A stretch of 7,922 nucleotides of DNA from VMDJ01 sp965659945 (GTDB lineage: Bacteria > Pseudomonadota > Gammaproteobacteria > Chromatiales > Chromatiaceae). Below are positions 5,736 to 7,922 of the stretch, one piece after another (within the stretch, counting starts at the first letter, position 1; each line of letters starts with the position of its first letter). The notes beneath the pieces were generated by a model. It made no database searches. It saw only the letters and a list, made by a program, of their open reading frames with translations, and was not told the origin of the DNA. The stretch is from assembly GCA_965659945.1 (NCBI GenBank), contig CBFHYJ010000069.1, positions 1 to 7,922 of the forward strand. Direction: 5' to 3'. The position numbers and the translations under genes are program-made.

Positions 5736-6521
5736 ATGAAAATCCTTTCATCTCTTGTCGCAATCAGTGCTTTAACGCTGAGCACGTGGTCATTTGCTGA
5801 ACGCACACCGGATATTGAGCGTGAATTGCGTATGAAGGCCGAAATTGTCGATGCCATCATGGATGGAGAACCGGTTGAGCTAGAGGCTGATAATCACACA
5901 TTTATGGGTATCTTTACTGAGGCTGATGAGCCTAAGGGTACTGTCGTCATAGCCCATGGTCGTGGATTTCACCCAGATTGGCCAACGGTTGTTCAACCTT
6001 TACGCGTCGGTCTAGTGGAGCGTGGTTGGAATACATTAAGTATTCAGATGCCGGTTCTCGAGAAGTCAGCCAAGTATTTTGATTATGTCGAAATCTTTGA
6101 TGCTGCCGGCCCACGCATAGAGGCTGCGATTGCTTATGCTAAAGAGAACGGTAGCGACAATGTCGTGTTGTTTGCACACAGCTGTGGTTCACATATGGCG
6201 CAGCGTTGGATCCTGAATAAAGGTGAGGACGCCACTAATCAGTTCTCGGCGTATGTCGGCATGGGTATGGGTGCAACTGACTACAAACAACCGATGGTTG
6301 AGCCGTTTCAATTAAACAAGATGAAGATGCCGATCTTGGATTTGTATGGTGAGGATGATTATCCGGCCGTCGTTCGTATTGCGCCTGAGCGTGACATGAT
6401 GATTGCGGAAGGGGGTAATCCAAAATCAAAGCAAATCAGCGTGAAGGGTGCGACGCATTATTTTGTGGATAAAGGTGATGTGTTAGTTAAAACCGTCGCC
6501 GATTGGCTAGATAACTTGTAA
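5736..6521 (+). CDS. Exported alpha/beta hydrolase, DUF3530-like
   Basis: A 261-residue protein with a Sec signal peptide (MKILSSLVAI to WSFA, cut near residue 21), so periplasmic. The alpha/beta-hydrolase fold shows as GTVVIAHGRGFHPDW (68-82, with an HG oxyanion segment), RGWNTLSIQMPVL (96-108), the nucleophile elbow FAHSCGS (146-152, Ser149), LDLYGEDDYP (201-210, acid Asp207 or Asp208) and GATHYF (238-243, His241). HPDWPTVVQPLRVGL and the GWNTLSIQMP segment resemble the DUF3530 family, whose substrate is unknown. The elbow is AHSCG rather than GxSxG. The start is ATG 5736, 6 nt after AGGAG; GTG at 5733 is only 3 nt from it and less likely. An out-of-frame ATG-TGA pair (5731-5736) directly precedes the start. 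It is divergent from the rhodanese unit, and its stop abuts the stop of the convergent Rieske gene. Hydrolase class is sure; family is likely; reaction unknown. Confidence 0.87.
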   Translation: MKILSSLVAISALTLSTWSFAERTPDIERELRMKAEIVDAIMDGEPVELEADNHTFMGIFTEADEPKGTVVIAHGRGFHPDWPTVVQPLRVGLVERGWNTLSIQMPVLEKSAKYFDYVEIFDAAGPRIEAAIAYAKENGSDNVVLFAHSCGSHMAQRWILNKGEDATNQFSAYVGMGMGATDYKQPMVEPFQLNKMKMPILDLYGEDDYPAVVRIAPERDMMIAEGGNPKSKQISVKGATHYFVDKGDVLVKTVADWLDNL

Positions 6522-6842
6522 TTAACGTTTAGTGGTCGGGTCGACCCAGACCTGACCATCTTCCACTTTCACTTTATAGGAACAGATTGGCTCATCTGCG
6601 GGCTCGTCATCAGGTGCGCCCGTAGCTAAGTCAAAATAGCTGCCATGTAAGGAGCATTTGATTCGGTTGCCCTTAATGCAGCCTAGTGCCAGTGAATAAT
6701 CTTCATGGGTGCACATTTCGTCCACCACATAAAACTCGCCATTGGCATTCACCAACAATAAGCGACGACCGTCGTGCGCAAACGCTTTCATCTCATTGGC
6801 ATTTAGCTCGTCTGCTGCGGCGATAGCAATGAAATTACTCAT
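6522..6842 (-). CDS. Rieske-type [2Fe-2S] ferredoxin-like protein
   Basis: A 106-residue single-domain soluble protein with no signal peptide, so cytoplasmic. The cluster ligands form the Rieske pattern CTH (Cys44, His46) and CSLHG (Cys63, His66), that is CxH-x16-CxxH, followed by the expected SYFDLATG. The rest is a Rieske beta fold: GRRLLLVNANGEFYVVDEMC before the cluster and VEDGQVWVDP at the end. Length and motifs match the ferredoxin subunits of dioxygenases and NirD-like proteins, which pass single electrons to a partner enzyme. Its ATG overlaps by one base the stop of the upstream TrpD-like gene (TAATG) and its own Shine-Dalgarno is weak, so translation is probably coupled. No oxygenase or nitrite reductase gene is in the window, so the electron acceptor is unknown. 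Confidence 0.93.
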   Translation of the reverse strand: MSNFIAIAAADELNANEMKAFAHDGRRLLLVNANGEFYVVDEMCTHEDYSLALGCIKGNRIKCSLHGSYFDLATGAPDDEPADEPICSYKVKVEDGQVWVDPTTKR

Positions 6843-7918
6843 TAGCGAACACGCTCTGCCGCTTTGCCAGAATCCAAGATGCCGCAGAGTTGATCTGCTG
6901 CAGCTTTCAATGAATCGGCTTTACCTAGCTGACTCATGATGATCGCCCCGGTATACACCAGTGAGTCGTAGGTCGCGCCTTTCTCACCACGCAATGCCGC
7001 CATGCCCAACTCAGCTGCGCGTTGTGCGCCAATTTTGATGTCGGTCACGGTAATCGCGCCTTCGCCCTTAGCGGTTTGAGGGACGTCCTCAGGAATAGGT
7101 ACACAGCGCGCTTCTTGGCTAATGCCAATCTCTTCTGGATTGATATCTACACCAACTTCTTCACCGAGGTTTTCATAGGCGAAGTACTTACCGGCTTGGC
7201 GCAGTGAAGGGATCACGCCACCTTCAACACCACGGATGATGATTGCGTTATCAAAGTTGGCAAGACGCGCTAGATCGCAATATACCGGTGGGTAAGGCTT
7301 ATGCACATAGCCTGTGACAAAGTGAGTTTTGTTTTTACCGCGAATAGGATTGGCAAGTACTTCTACTGTGGTGATGACCTGACGCTTAATAATCTTTTGA
7401 CGTAGCTCCATCATGTTGTGGAGCTTGTTGTTAAAGCTCGCTTGGTCAACATAGGCCCAACCCAGTGATGGGTCACTCAAACGCTTAGCGGCTTCAGCTG
7501 AGCTTAAGTTCACATCGACACCGGCAGCTTCGAGTACATGACGGAAAGTGATGCCGTTTTTAGGACCTACCTTATCAAGACCGTGGCTGACGAGGTGCAG
7601 GCCGGCTTCTGCGAGAAGTGGGCCTAAGAAGGGTGATGCAGGAATGGTGCGGTTATAACCATCGTAAGGGTCAGCTAGTTCGATAACTTCATCGACATCA
7701 GCTGTCACGCGATCGGTGGTATCCAAAATCGCTTGCAGAATGCCGCGGTTCTCTTCGCGAGACTCACGTTTCATGCGCAAGGCAATCAAAAAAATCGCCG
7801 CACGTACTGGATCTACGGCATCTTCGAGTAGCCCCAACATGCCCAGGCGTGCCTCATCAAAGTCGATATCTTTCGACAGGTCAGGGCCAGTGGCGATGCG
7901 CTGGATGATCGAGACCAT
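6842..7918 (-). CDS. TrpD-like (glycosyltransferase family 3 fold) protein
   Basis: A 358-residue cytoplasmic protein with the two-part architecture of anthranilate phosphoribosyltransferases. The helical N-terminal domain is at about 4-70 (ATGPDLSKDIDFDEARLGM, then the FLIALRMKRES segment). The alpha/beta domain shows as LVSHGLDKVGPKNGITFRHVLEAAGV (109-134), RQKIIKRQVITTVEVLANPI (173-192), VTGYVHKPYPPVYCDLARL (201-219) and IIRGVEGGV (227-235). The GTGGD phosphoribosyl-diphosphate motif of true TrpD is replaced by YDGYNRT (85-91). It is therefore closer to the TrpD2/YbiB side of the family than to a tryptophan enzyme, and no other trp gene is nearby. It overlaps the Rieske gene by one base, which suggests a joint role. 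The ATG at 7916-7918 fits the family start, but the frame stays open to the window edge, so an earlier start cannot be excluded. The reaction is unknown. Confidence 0.82.
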   Translation of the reverse strand: MVSIIQRIATGPDLSKDIDFDEARLGMLGLLEDAVDPVRAAIFLIALRMKRESREENRGILQAILDTTDRVTADVDEVIELADPYDGYNRTIPASPFLGPLLAEAGLHLVSHGLDKVGPKNGITFRHVLEAAGVDVNLSSAEAAKRLSDPSLGWAYVDQASFNNKLHNMMELRQKIIKRQVITTVEVLANPIRGKNKTHFVTGYVHKPYPPVYCDLARLANFDNAIIIRGVEGGVIPSLRQAGKYFAYENLGEEVGVDINPEEIGISQEARCVPIPEDVPQTAKGEGAITVTDIKIGAQRAAELGMAALRGEKGATYDSLVYTGAIIMSQLGKADSLKAAADQLCGILDSGKAAERVR

Positions 7919-7922
7919 GGTC

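Noticed and set aside
6235..6429. Minus-strand open frame inside the hydrolase gene
   Set aside because: It is antisense to the catalytic segments of a recognisable hydrolase and has no ribosome binding site.
1..7922. Mobile element, CRISPR array, tRNA or att site
   Set aside because: I looked for transposase-like frames, terminal inverted repeats, spaced direct repeats and cloverleaf sequences by eye and saw none. A tool search could still find a weak tRNA-like or degraded element.

Overview
The window looks like an ordinary chromosomal segment of a gammaproteobacterium of moderate GC content. The signs are an mfd gene followed by a csiV-type gene, a DUF3530-type periplasmic hydrolase, and Sec signal peptides with AxA-type cleavage sites. 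No insertion sequence, phage gene, CRISPR array, tRNA or rRNA was seen. The genus cannot be told from this sequence.

Layout. (1) 1-912, minus: 5' part of a CsiV-family envelope protein, running off the left edge. (2) 930-4391, minus: complete mfd, the transcription-repair coupling factor. Its last codon lies 17 nt before csiV, so the two are probably one operon. mfd starts at TTG, just after an 8-codon upstream ORF. (3) 4456-5580, minus: an apparently self-contained bicistronic unit. It has a good sigma70-type promoter (5586-5613), a folded leader of about 125 nt, a 53-residue exported mini-protein of unknown function (5294-5455, in no named family that I recognise), an intercistronic hairpin, a periplasmic rhodanese-like protein (4544-5185), a 3' UTR with tandem hairpins, and an intrinsic terminator (4456-4482). 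(4) 5678-6521, plus: a divergent promoter and an exported alpha/beta hydrolase. (5) 6522-7918, minus: a Rieske [2Fe-2S] protein whose start overlaps by 1 nt the stop of a TrpD-like phosphoribosyltransferase-fold protein. These two are translationally coupled and converge on the hydrolase with directly abutting stop codons.

The most interesting part is region 3. The rhodanese gene has the codon choice of a very highly expressed gene (all Asn AAC, all Arg CGT, nearly all Ile ATC) and a perfect Shine-Dalgarno. Its active-site loop is longer than usual and holds a second Cys, and there is an extra CxxxC motif near the mature N-terminus. It is paired with a tiny secreted protein that ends in a Lys block, a Glu block and a single Cys, and the transcript leader folds into three consecutive stem-loops. 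I infer an abundant periplasmic thiol or sulfane-sulfur handling pair under RNA-level control. The function is not proven by the sequence. The remaining genes are recognisable families, with small oddities noted individually.
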